Source: Candidatus Woesearchaeota archaeon (lineage in GTDB: Archaea; Nanobdellota; Nanobdellia; Woesearchaeales; UBA119). From it: DNA of 51,166 bases. The notes beneath the pieces were generated by a model. The model was not told the DNA's origin. It searched no databases and saw nothing but the letters and a program-made list of their open reading frames with translations. Position 1 is the first letter of the stretch. Every line of letters starts with the position of its first letter. Positions 37,913 to 46,915 of this stretch are shown here, piece after piece. A program made the position numbers and the translations under genes. The stretch is from NCBI GenBank assembly GCA_030156615.1, contig JASGME010000006.1, positions 1-51,166 on the forward strand, written 5' to 3'.

Positions 37913-37989
37913 TATCATGAATTTAGTTTAATGGCGGTTGAAGACTAAACAAGGTTTATATAGTTCTGTTATTCTTATCAATAAAAGAG

Positions 37990-38760
37990 GTGATTTTTAT
38001 GAGTGAAGTCATTAAGAAGAGGAAAGAAAATAAAACATGGATAGGCGCTATTGTTTTAGTTTTGCTATTTACTGCAGCCCTTTCTTTTATAACTTTTAAT
38101 CTTGAGGTTGAACTGCAGGAAGGAGAAAATGTTCTTGAGGTTTCAAAGAGGATTGAAAGAGAAGAGATGCCAGATAAGGCAACGATAAGATTTTCTATCG
38201 TAAGCTTGGATGGAGATATAAATAAGGCATTGCAGAAGAATAGCGAGATAAACAACAGGATAATGATGCATTATGAAGTGAGAGATGATTTAACGATTTC
38301 AACTACAGGATACAGTATTCAGGATAGAAAAGAATGGAATAAGAGCTCTGAAAAATATGATGTTCTTGGCTATGAAGTTTATAATACATTAAGCATTGAA
38401 ACAAAGAACCTTGATGATTTAGGAAATATTATCAATGAAGTCATAGGAATGGAAGCAAATCGAGTTGAAAGCGTAGCCTTTGAGATTTCAAACGAGAAGA
38501 AGGAAGAGCTATACAAAGAGATGTTAGAAGAAGGGGTTGAAAAGGCAAAGGAAGAAGCTGAGATGATTGCTGATATGATGGAAAAGGAGATTAAGGAGAT
38601 TGCAAATATATACAAGAATGAGGCTGGGACTTATCCAATTTATTTAAGGAACGAGGCCTTGCTTAAAGATCAAGCGATTGATGCCGAGGCTCCAATAATA
38701 TCTCCGGAGAAACAGACATTGGCACTTGATGTGATTGTAAGCTTTGAATTGAAAGACTAA
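37990..38760 (+). CDS. SIMPL (DUF541) domain protein
   Basis: N-terminal TM; EVSKRIEREEMPDKATIRFSIVS; IISPEKQTLALDVIVSFEL. Confidence 0.8.
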   Translation: MIFMSEVIKKRKENKTWIGAIVLVLLFTAALSFITFNLEVELQEGENVLEVSKRIEREEMPDKATIRFSIVSLDGDINKALQKNSEINNRIMMHYEVRDDLTISTTGYSIQDRKEWNKSSEKYDVLGYEVYNTLSIETKNLDDLGNIINEVIGMEANRVESVAFEISNEKKEELYKEMLEEGVEKAKEEAEMIADMMEKEIKEIANIYKNEAGTYPIYLRNEALLKDQAIDAEAPIISPEKQTLALDVIVSFELKD

Positions 38761-38778
38761 GCAAATTTTTTCTTTTTT

Positions 38779-40605
38779 CTATTTCTTTTTGTATTTTTCT
38801 TCATCAAGAAAAGAGATTAATTGCTCCAATTTCTTTTTTGGTTTTGAATCATACTTGCCCTTTAATTCGTTTAGATTGTATGATGCTCTATTCTTAAAAT
38901 AATTCCCTAATTCAAGATATGAATCGTCTGATTTGTTTTCATACCAAACTGAGGAACGAGCTGCCTGAAGCAAATCAACATAAGACGCAAACAAAGGATA
39001 ATTTTCCTTTATCTCCCTATTCTTAATTTTCTTACTCCTTTTTACTGAATCGTACGCAAAATCAACTCGGTCATCGATAGTTTCAGATATATCTGGTTGT
39101 TCTAGCAAATAGGCAATATCAAAGAGGTAGTTTGCCCATGCTAACCTTTCAAAATCAATTATCTTAGTTCCAAAATACTTTGAAAAGATAAAGTTTCCTG
39201 AGTGAGGATCGCCGTGAGATAAACTCCTTTCCATATTATCTAATTCTTTAAAGATGATTGAAAAAGCATCTATAATATCGTCTTTCATTGAGGAAAAATC
39301 AGATGATTTTTCTAATTTTCTCGTCAATTCATCTTCATAGTTGTATTCCGGAAGAGAATCAAAACCAAGAGCTGAGCTATTTTCAGTAATGAGATTCATC
39401 AAGCCAAAAAGAACTGATAAAGCCTCTGAAGAAGCATAATTTGACTTTGAAGGATTCTTTAGATAATCTCTAAGCAATTCTCCGTCAAAGAACCTCTCTG
39501 CAAGGTAATATTCATCTCCAATCTTTCCAAAATAAAAAGGCCTTGGCATTATTGATTTATCTTTTAGTAGTTCAGAGTAATATATCTTATTCAAGATATT
39601 AAACTCATTTTCTATGCTCGAAGGCTCTTTACTTTTCTTACCAACAAATAAGAGATTAGGAAGATAAGGGGCTTTCCCTATAAAGACATCGTTTGTTGAA
39701 TCAGGCTTAGAATAGACTGTGAAAAGACCTTGCTTCAGGAAGTTTTCAAACCATTCTTTATAGATTTCTTTTGCCTCTTCTTCTGCCTTCAATTTTAGAT
39801 GAGCATTCTTTTTAGAGTACAGTTCATTCTCAAGGATCATCCCTTGAATAAAATCCAAAGTCTCTTTTGATACCTCTTTTTCAAACAAAGGCAGTAATTC
39901 TCTGAATGCATTTATAGGCCGATTCTTTTCAGAATCAGCAGTTCCTCTTGCTATCAAAAAAGTAGCTCTCCTCATTTGATATTGATGCATCTTTCCAAAT
40001 TGCTTTGAAATAGCATTTCTTATTTTTGGAAATGAAACATAAAAAGAGCTTAAGGTGTTGTAGTCTATGAACCTTGCAACCGCTTCTCTTTCAATTAGAG
40101 AATTAGAGAAACTCACCATCATCACATAAAGTTCATTTAAATAATGTTCGACATCTAAATCATCTGCATAAATCAATGACTTTGAAAAATGAGAAATAGG
40201 CTCAAAAGGAGTCTCAGAAATCACCTCATCTGCTAATTTTAAAGAGCGTTTTTTAGACCTATAATAACTACTGCTTGCTTTAAATTCTCTATTAAGTGAT
40301 TTAAAGTAATTTTTTATCCCCGAAATAGTTTCGCTAAAAGAAGGATTATATTTTATTGATTTTTCAAGAATTTTCTTTGCTTCGTTGTAAGAATTAGGAG
40401 TGCTTCTTACTAGATGAGCAATTGGCTTTATTAAAACAGTAGGCACAAGAACATAAAAAAGACTTTCCATGGTTCCTAAAGAATCCATCATGTCTAAAAG
40501 TTTTGAATAGTAATAACCTAAGGCCAGAAAGATAGGCAAATCAGGAGCTACAGAAATTGATGCAGCAAAAGTATTTATCAGAAATTTCCTTAACTTTTCT
40601 TTCAT
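38779..40605 (-). CDS. Membrane-associated APH/protein-kinase-like phosphotransferase
   Basis: 608 aa; N-terminal hydrophobic segments; SLSHGDPHSGNFIFSKYFGTKIIDFERLAW catalytic motifs. Confidence 0.72.
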   Translation of the reverse strand: MKEKLRKFLINTFAASISVAPDLPIFLALGYYYSKLLDMMDSLGTMESLFYVLVPTVLIKPIAHLVRSTPNSYNEAKKILEKSIKYNPSFSETISGIKNYFKSLNREFKASSSYYRSKKRSLKLADEVISETPFEPISHFSKSLIYADDLDVEHYLNELYVMMVSFSNSLIEREAVARFIDYNTLSSFYVSFPKIRNAISKQFGKMHQYQMRRATFLIARGTADSEKNRPINAFRELLPLFEKEVSKETLDFIQGMILENELYSKKNAHLKLKAEEEAKEIYKEWFENFLKQGLFTVYSKPDSTNDVFIGKAPYLPNLLFVGKKSKEPSSIENEFNILNKIYYSELLKDKSIMPRPFYFGKIGDEYYLAERFFDGELLRDYLKNPSKSNYASSEALSVLFGLMNLITENSSALGFDSLPEYNYEDELTRKLEKSSDFSSMKDDIIDAFSIIFKELDNMERSLSHGDPHSGNFIFSKYFGTKIIDFERLAWANYLFDIAYLLEQPDISETIDDRVDFAYDSVKRSKKIKNREIKENYPLFASYVDLLQAARSSVWYENKSDDSYLELGNYFKNRASYNLNELKGKYDSKPKKKLEQLISFLDEEKYKKK

Positions 40606-40640
40606 TAAGTTATAATTTTTTAATCAATTTATATTTAAAA

Positions 40641-41213
40641 TTATCTCTTTATAAGCTTTGGTTCATCCTCTAAGAGGTTTACTATTGTAGAAGGGGTGCC
40701 TCTTAAATAACCATCATCAAAAGCATAATGAACACTAATCATGCATTTGTCTGAGGCTTCTTTTGGATGTTGAAGCAGTTGGTTCTCGTTTAATGTAGCT
40801 GCAGTACTAACAAAAGGAAGGCCAATCTCCTTAACGAAATCGGCAATCCAATGCATCGGTATCCTTACACCTATTGTGCCTAAGCCATTGTTTACATAAC
40901 GCGAAACAGCATTTTCATTCTTCAACTTAAGTATCAAGGTATATGGCCCGGGAAGTTTCTTTAACCATTCTTCATCTTTTTTTGTAATTGTGCAATTCTC
41001 TTTAATCCATTGCATAGAAGGAGCTAATATTGAGAAAGGACGCTGAAAATCGTTTTTTATCTCTCTTATTTTTTTCACGGCATCGTCATCCTTTGCATTG
41101 CAACCAAATCCATATATGGTATCTGTCGGATGAAGCACGATCTTACCTTTCTCAATCTGTTTAAATAGATGAACTTTGTTAATAAACACTTCTTCCTTTG
41201 TCAGGATTTCCAT
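40641..41213 (-). CDS. Divergent YrdC-domain protein
   Basis: KIVLHPTDTIYGFGCNA, QRPFSILAPS, GTIGVRIP; the SANxSG motif is replaced by STAATLNENQ. Confidence 0.85.
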   Translation of the reverse strand: MEILTKEEVFINKVHLFKQIEKGKIVLHPTDTIYGFGCNAKDDDAVKKIREIKNDFQRPFSILAPSMQWIKENCTITKKDEEWLKKLPGPYTLILKLKNENAVSRYVNNGLGTIGVRIPMHWIADFVKEIGLPFVSTAATLNENQLLQHPKEASDKCMISVHYAFDDGYLRGTPSTIVNLLEDEPKLIKR

Positions 41214-41260
41214 GATGGTTTAGGGAATTTAAGAATTTTTAAAAACCTTTCGTTATAATG

Positions 41261-41374
41261 CTAAATGTTCTTTATACTCATTCGATAGGCTTCCTGACTT
41301 AGAGCAAAGTTGTTTATTGCATTTATGAGCTCTTTGTATTCTTCCCAGTTCAAATAATTTTTAGTTCTGAACAT
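41261..41374 (-). CDS. Small hypothetical protein (37 aa)
   Basis: Hand translation MFRTKNYLNWEEYKELINAINNFALSQEAYRMSIKNI*; SD-like GGTGAT upstream. Confidence 0.45.
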   Translation of the reverse strand: MFRTKNYLNWEEYKELINAINNFALSQEAYRMSIKNI

Positions 41375-41402
41375 TTTTATCACCAAAAAAAGCAAAAAAA
41401 GA

Positions 41403-41552
41403 TTATGCGGACAGATGATAGCCCTTCAAAAAATTAAGTTCAGCGAAGTCAATCTCATCATCATCGTAAAGATAATCAAGGCCTTCTAAATCATATACAT
41501 CGTATTCAGCATTTTCTGGTTCATCAACAATTTTTATTTCCTCAAATTTCAT
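41403..41552 (-). CDS. Small acidic hypothetical protein (49 aa)
   Basis: Hand translation MKFEEIKIVDEPENAEYDVYDLEGLDYLYDDDEIDFAELNFLKGYHLSA*; strong SD GAGGTGG upstream. Confidence 0.6.
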   Translation of the reverse strand: MKFEEIKIVDEPENAEYDVYDLEGLDYLYDDDEIDFAELNFLKGYHLSA

Positions 41553-41718
41553 ATTCCACCTCTTAAAAAATATTATAAAGCTCTTTTATTGCTATCATTT
41601 ATTGCTATCATTCCGCCAAGATTAAACCATGTTTCATCACCTTTCTTCTTTAATTGACACCTCCGTTGCATTTTGCACTGCAACGATGCATTCTTATTCA
41701 AACAAAGTTGTTTCTGAC

Positions 41719-41850
41719 TCAGGGAAAGATCCATCTATCAGAAAACTGATAGTCGAAGCTCTCCTGATTTATTGTCTCCTGTGTCATCTTCCTAATCTGC
41801 GAATAAAACAAATTTTTTATTGTCTCTTGGCTAAGATCATTCATTTTCAT
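41719..41850 (-). CDS. Small hypothetical protein (43 aa)
   Basis: MKMNDLSQETIKNLFYSQIRKMTQETINQESFDYQFSDRWIFP*; SD-like GGTGATG upstream; shorter than the track ORF start. Confidence 0.45.
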   Translation of the reverse strand: MKMNDLSQETIKNLFYSQIRKMTQETINQESFDYQFSDRWIFP

Positions 41851-41944
41851 CACCGTAAAGAATTCTAGGATTGGAAGTTTAAATATCCTGTTCGCGCAGA
41901 TGTCCAATGACCAATGGAAGAATTATTAGTATAATGTTTTTTCT

Positions 41945-43801
41945 TTATTTTTTGTTCAATTCTTCTCTTAATATTTGATTTATTTCTTTTCCATCTGCTC
42001 CTTTTAGGGCTGCCATTGCCTTACCCATTAGAAAACCGAAGCTCTTATCTTTATTCTGCTTAATTATCTCCTTTATCTTCCTTCTTATCTCTTCTTCAGA
42101 GATTTTATTCATAGAAAGTTCTTCTAGATTTACATTTTTTCCTTTGCCAATATCAAAATAGGCATCTTCAAGTTGTTTCTTTGTAATAGTGCCTGAATCC
42201 AGAAGAGAAATAAGCTTCATTATATTTTCTTCGCTTATGTTTTTAGAATCAAATAGATTTTCCTTCTTTTTGAATTCCTTTGGCTTAGAGAATAATAATG
42301 TATAGATATAACTTGCTTTTTGTTTTGAATTATTCATTAGTTTAAAAAAGAAATCTGATTTTCCTGATTTTGCAACGATTGTTGCTTCTTCTCTTGGAAG
42401 GCCTAAAGCCGTGATTTTCTCAATTACATCTTTTATTGAAGGGGCTTTTTTAACGCTTAACTCTTCTAGAAATATTGAAGGCACATCTGTTTCAGGATAC
42501 ATTCTGGCCGGGCCGGGCATTGGTCTTAGAAAGGTTGTTGTTCCGTCTTGTTTTGCAGCCCTAACCTCGCTCGGAATCTTTTTCATTAGCATTTCCAGTC
42601 GCTCTAAAGCCTTTTTTATGAATATCCTGCATTCTTCTTCTTTTCCTGCAACAAGGATAAAAGAGTCTTCTTTTTTTATGTTCAGCATTTTCTCCAAAGA
42701 AGATAGCTCGGCTTTTGTTATGCCATAGTTTGGCAGTTCATCACGATGAAACAAGCCATTCAAAGAAGAATATGTCTTTGCATAATCAGAGATTTCTGTG
42801 CCAATTCTTCTTCCCTGAAGTATTTCAGTTCCTAATATGCCTGAAAATCCTTTTAATGGAACTGCGAATGACTTTCCTTGCTCGAGTTCTTTTTTCAATA
42901 TATTGCTTTTTGTTTCCTTGAATATTTGGCTAACATCAACTGGATTAGAGAAATTTGAATCTATTTTTCCTGATTTTTCTCTTTCTTTTAATTCATCTAT
43001 GACTTTCAAAAGGGAGAGTTGTCTAATTGCTTCGTTATATGCTAATTTGTCAAGTTCTTTCAGGTTTTGAGCTCCTTTTATCTCTATCCTTGCTCCTCCT
43101 TTTATTGAGAGATTAACATCCTGCCTTATTGTTCCTAATCCTCTTTTAACTTTCACACTTCTTAGAATTAATCCTATCTCTTTTGCACATTCTTTCAATT
43201 CTTCTGGTGATGCAAGCACAGGGGCTGTCGTAATCTCAACAAGAGGAATGCCAAGCCTAGATAAATGATATATATCCTTAGAAGAACTTCGTTTAATCAA
43301 CTTTGCAGAATCCTCTTCAAGACAGATTGTTTCTATAGGAACTTTTTTTGATTTTAGCTTCACAAAGCCATCAGTGGCAATAAGAGCTGTCCTTTGAAAG
43401 CCTGCTGTGTTTGAGCCATCTATTACTATCTTTCTCATGAATTCTATTGAATCCACAATTTTTGCATTGAAAAGATGTGAGACCTGAATAGAAATCTCTA
43501 ATGGCTCTTTTGAGATTTCATGCGGTGGCTCTTCGTCAAGCTCAACTAAGCATGAACTATTATTGCTTCCTCTATACACGAAGGATTTTGATTTTTCAAG
43601 TTCATGCAACGCAGCGGGGTCAATCTCGCCCATCTCGCTCTTAGATATGTTAAGTCTTCTTTCAATCTCAAAATCATATTTATCTTCATTATCGCCTTTG
43701 CAAGAGCAGAACAACTTTTGAGTGTCTAACTGCTGGTGTATCTCAAGACCTGCCTTAAATCCTATCTTGCTGAAATCATTAATCTGCATCAATGTAATCA
43801 T
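41945..43801 (-). CDS. gatE: Glu-tRNA(Gln) amidotransferase subunit E
   Basis: GLEIHQQLDTQKLFCSC, EEPPHEISKEPLE, RQDVNLSIKGGARIEIKGAQNL, TFLRPMPGPARMYPETDVP. Confidence 0.96.
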   Translation of the reverse strand: MITLMQINDFSKIGFKAGLEIHQQLDTQKLFCSCKGDNEDKYDFEIERRLNISKSEMGEIDPAALHELEKSKSFVYRGSNNSSCLVELDEEPPHEISKEPLEISIQVSHLFNAKIVDSIEFMRKIVIDGSNTAGFQRTALIATDGFVKLKSKKVPIETICLEEDSAKLIKRSSSKDIYHLSRLGIPLVEITTAPVLASPEELKECAKEIGLILRSVKVKRGLGTIRQDVNLSIKGGARIEIKGAQNLKELDKLAYNEAIRQLSLLKVIDELKEREKSGKIDSNFSNPVDVSQIFKETKSNILKKELEQGKSFAVPLKGFSGILGTEILQGRRIGTEISDYAKTYSSLNGLFHRDELPNYGITKAELSSLEKMLNIKKEDSFILVAGKEEECRIFIKKALERLEMLMKKIPSEVRAAKQDGTTTFLRPMPGPARMYPETDVPSIFLEELSVKKAPSIKDVIEKITALGLPREEATIVAKSGKSDFFFKLMNNSKQKASYIYTLLFSKPKEFKKKENLFDSKNISEENIMKLISLLDSGTITKKQLEDAYFDIGKGKNVNLEELSMNKISEEEIRRKIKEIIKQNKDKSFGFLMGKAMAALKGADGKEINQILREELNKK

Positions 43802-45068
43802 CCTCGTAAGGAGATTTCATTGAGAGCTCTCCTCTTAGATTTTTATTGTATAGCTCATAGATTTCTTCTTTCTTGAAATTAGACATAAGAAAAGCAAGTT
43901 TCATAAAGGCAGTTTCAGGAAGCATGTTTGATTCATGGCCAAGGACACCAAGTTCTTTTAGTTTCCTCCCTGTTGAATATACATTCAGGCTTATCCTGCC
44001 GAACAAAGTCTGGGGAGTTATTGCAATAATTACCCCTTTTGATATTGCTTCTTTTATTAACTTGAGAATGAATTCGTTTTCATCGTTTAATCCTATATGG
44101 CCGAGGCCTGTGCCTATGATTATTGCACCATCCATTTTCAATATTCCTCCTAATTCCTCTTTGCACATTGAAGGATGGACATAAAACATGCCTATCTTCA
44201 GGTTTGGATTCATAGTATAGAACTTAGGGGCTTTATTTTGATTTTCTTCTTTTGACAGCCATTCAATACTGTAATCCTTTAGAGAAATCCTTGCTAATGC
44301 CTCTGTATTTATTGGTTTAAATGCATCTCTTCGTGAGCTGTGCATCTTCCTGGCATTTGTTCCTCGAAGGATGAGGCAGCTATTATCTGAAGAGCTTTCA
44401 TGAATACATATAAAAACGCCTTTTGATTCTGATTTTAATATGAAATGGACGGCTGCCATCAGATTAGACTTAGAATCTGAGGAAGGTCTATCGGAGGAAC
44501 GCTGAGAGCCAACAAGGATTATTGGTAATGGAGGATTTTCTATAAGGAATGAAAGGGCTGCTGCTGTATAATGTAACATGTCTGTTCCATGCGTAATGAT
44601 AATGCCTTTTGGTTTTTTCTCTGCATTTAATGCATCTTTTATGGCTGACACGAGCTTGTTTAAATCAGAAAAACGGAGATTCTCTGAAAGCATTCTTGAG
44701 ACAAGCTTGCTTTCAATATAAACTAGGGTGCTCAGCTCTGGAAACAAAGAGATGATTTCTTCAGGCTCAAATAAAGGACTTACTCCTCCTAGCTCATAAT
44801 CAACCTTTGAAGCTATAGTGCCGCCCATATGAAGGATTGTTAACTTTGGTAATTTCTTATTTAGAAGAGGTTTCTTATTTTCATTTTTTACTACTGGTTT
44901 TTCCTTAATTGGCTTTGCATCTCGAACATTCTTTTTAAAAATTCCGACATTATAACCATTCTTTAGTTTTATGATAATTCTTTCTTCTTTTATTGAGATT
45001 ACCCTGCCTTCGTATTCTCTCCCGTCTTTAAGAGATAATTGAACCAGTTGCCCTGTTTTATAGTTCAT
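43779..45068 (-). CDS. gatD: Glu-tRNA(Gln) amidotransferase subunit D (asparaginase-like)
   Basis: LTILHMGGTIASKVDYELGGVSP, GIIITHGTDMLHYTAAALSF, ALARISLKDY; paired with gatE. Confidence 0.96.
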   Translation of the reverse strand: MNYKTGQLVQLSLKDGREYEGRVISIKEERIIIKLKNGYNVGIFKKNVRDAKPIKEKPVVKNENKKPLLNKKLPKLTILHMGGTIASKVDYELGGVSPLFEPEEIISLFPELSTLVYIESKLVSRMLSENLRFSDLNKLVSAIKDALNAEKKPKGIIITHGTDMLHYTAAALSFLIENPPLPIILVGSQRSSDRPSSDSKSNLMAAVHFILKSESKGVFICIHESSSDNSCLILRGTNARKMHSSRRDAFKPINTEALARISLKDYSIEWLSKEENQNKAPKFYTMNPNLKIGMFYVHPSMCKEELGGILKMDGAIIIGTGLGHIGLNDENEFILKLIKEAISKGVIIAITPQTLFGRISLNVYSTGRKLKELGVLGHESNMLPETAFMKLAFLMSNFKKEEIYELYNKNLRGELSMKSPYEDDYIDAD

Positions 45069-45113
45069 TCTTAAAAGTATTGTATGTCTGTTTTATAAAA
45101 TTATCTATACATC

Positions 45114-45413
45114 ATGATAATTAGGAAAGGAGATTTCAAACCTGTTCTCATTGATTTAATAAAATACGCTCCAAAAGAGGCTTCTGAAGTTGTAACAGAT
45201 TTTGCAAGGGCAACACTCCTGCTTGGCTTGGACAAGACTAAGGATATATTTGCAGACTTATGGAAGTTTATAGCAACAATATCATTTAAAGATTCATTAG
45301 AATTCTATTATGGAAAGAATATTGAATATTATTTATCTATTGAAGAGGAAAAGAAAGAAGCACAATTAGCTATCACAAATCTTGTCAGGGCTAGAGAAAC
45401 TCAGGCAATATGA
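45114..45413 (+). CDS. Hypothetical protein (99 aa)
   Basis: Continuous ORF, no recognised motif. Confidence 0.55.
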   Translation: MIIRKGDFKPVLIDLIKYAPKEASEVVTDFARATLLLGLDKTKDIFADLWKFIATISFKDSLEFYYGKNIEYYLSIEEEKKEAQLAITNLVRARETQAI

Positions 45414-45436
45414 TCTAAAAGCACAACCTTTAAATA

Positions 45437-45474
45437 TATGGGCATAACCCATAGTAATATGGTTAAAAACCATA
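45437..45474. promoter_or_regulatory. Two tandem palindromes over promoter/start of HTH-NTase gene 3
   Basis: TATGGG-CATAA-CCCATA (45437..45453) and TATGGTT-AAA-AACCATA (45458..45474), centres 21 bp apart; TATA-like tttaaatata at 45429..45438. Confidence 0.82.
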
Positions 45475-46082
45475 AAAATGAAAAAATAGAAATTCTGAGA
45501 CTATTGATTAAGAATGCTGATAAGGATTATAGCATAAGGCAACTTGCTATTCTGAGAAAGATAAATTATAAATCGGCATATGAGGCAGTAATGAAGCTTT
45601 ATGAAGAAGGAGTCATTAATATTAAGAAAGAAGGCAACAACTCTAGGATCAGTTTCAATTTCAGCTTCAATGAGAGTGTCTTTATAGCAGAGAAAGAAAT
45701 AAGAGAAGCTTTTCTTAAAAATAAAGACTTTAGCGTGCTTTACAAGAGAATTGATGAGATTGATAATCCTTTCTTTATTTGCCTTGTTTTTGGCTCTTAT
45801 GCTAAAGGCATTACCCATAAAGGTTCTGATCTTGATATCTGCACAATTACAAATGAGCGAGAGGTCATTAAAGAGATTAATAATATCTTTGACATTACAC
45901 CTTTTGAGATTCATTCGCTTGAATTCAGTTCTAAAGAATTCAATAAAATGTTAAAATCAAAAGATTACAATATTGGGAAGGAAATTGTTAAAAACAAAGT
46001 CATTCTAAAGAACATAGAAGCATTTTATGAGTTGATAAAGATAGATCGAAGGATATGGAATCATGGAAAAATGAATCTTTGA
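45459..46082 (+). CDS. HTH plus nucleotidyltransferase (MNT-type) protein 3
   Basis: Winged HTH; CLVFGSYAKGITHKGSDLDICTI; start likely MVKNHKNEK since the track start at 45438 overlaps the TATA-like box. Confidence 0.88.
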   Translation: MVKNHKNEKIEILRLLIKNADKDYSIRQLAILRKINYKSAYEAVMKLYEEGVINIKKEGNNSRISFNFSFNESVFIAEKEIREAFLKNKDFSVLYKRIDEIDNPFFICLVFGSYAKGITHKGSDLDICTITNEREVIKEINNIFDITPFEIHSLEFSSKEFNKMLKSKDYNIGKEIVKNKVILKNIEAFYELIKIDRRIWNHGKMNL

Positions 46083-46126
46083 GTATTGAAGAAATAATAA
46101 AAAAATTAAAAGCATCTGAAAATTGA
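46055..46126 (+). pseudogene. Micro-ORF overlapping HTH-NTase gene 3
   Basis: MESWKNESLSIEEIIKKLKASEN*, overlaps the upstream gene by 28 nt. Confidence 0.3.
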
Positions 46127-46181
46127 AAGAATCTTTTATTTCTATAAAAGAGGAAATTTTAAAAACTATTTAATTTATGTA

Positions 46182-46865
46182 ATGCTGATGATAAATAAAT
46201 TGAGATTTCCAATGATTTTGGTTAATTTCAAGGCCTATAGAGAGGCATTTGGAATCAGGGGTTTTGAGATTGCAAAGGCCTGCTTTGATGTAGCGAAGAA
46301 ACAAAAGATAACTATGGGGGTTGCAGTTCCTTTCACAGAACTAAACAAGATTTCCAAGATCAAGCTTCCTCTGTTTGCCGAGCATTTTGATCCGGGAAGT
46401 CTTGGAGCTAACACAGGATATGTTCCTATACAAGCTATTATAGAGAATGGTGCAATGGGCAGCCTGATAAATCACTCTGAACATCCAATGAGCTTAGATA
46501 AGATAAAAGAAGCTGTCGAGGAAACAAAAAAGAATAATATAATATCTATTGTATGCGTCCCGAACCAGCAAATCCTTGAAAAGGTAGTTATGTTTAAACC
46601 CGATATTGTTGCCCTAGAATCTCCAAAGTTAATAGGAAGCAGGAGTGCTATAAGCAAGGAGATGCCTGAAGCGATAAGAAAGGCTGTAAAAACTGCAAGA
46701 GAACATTCAATAGCTTTCCTTTGCGGTGCAGGAATACATTCTATGAGTGATGCCAAAAGGGCAATTGAAGAGGGAAGTGATGGCATACTTATTGCCTCTT
46801 CTGTAATGAAAGCGAAGAATCCTTCAAATGTTTTGACAAAGCTTTGTTCAGGCCTAAAAGGATAG
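46182..46865 (+). CDS. tpiA: Triosephosphate isomerase
   Basis: ILVNFKAYREAFG, GSLINHSEHP, VALESPKLIGSR, FLCGAGIHSMSDAKRAIEEGSDGILIASS (archaeal TIM). Confidence 0.95.
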   Translation: MLMINKLRFPMILVNFKAYREAFGIRGFEIAKACFDVAKKQKITMGVAVPFTELNKISKIKLPLFAEHFDPGSLGANTGYVPIQAIIENGAMGSLINHSEHPMSLDKIKEAVEETKKNNIISIVCVPNQQILEKVVMFKPDIVALESPKLIGSRSAISKEMPEAIRKAVKTAREHSIAFLCGAGIHSMSDAKRAIEEGSDGILIASSVMKAKNPSNVLTKLCSGLKG

Positions 46866-46915
46866 AAAAAGATTTAAATAACAAGCAATTTTAAGAGGAA
46901 ATAGCCTTAATTTTC

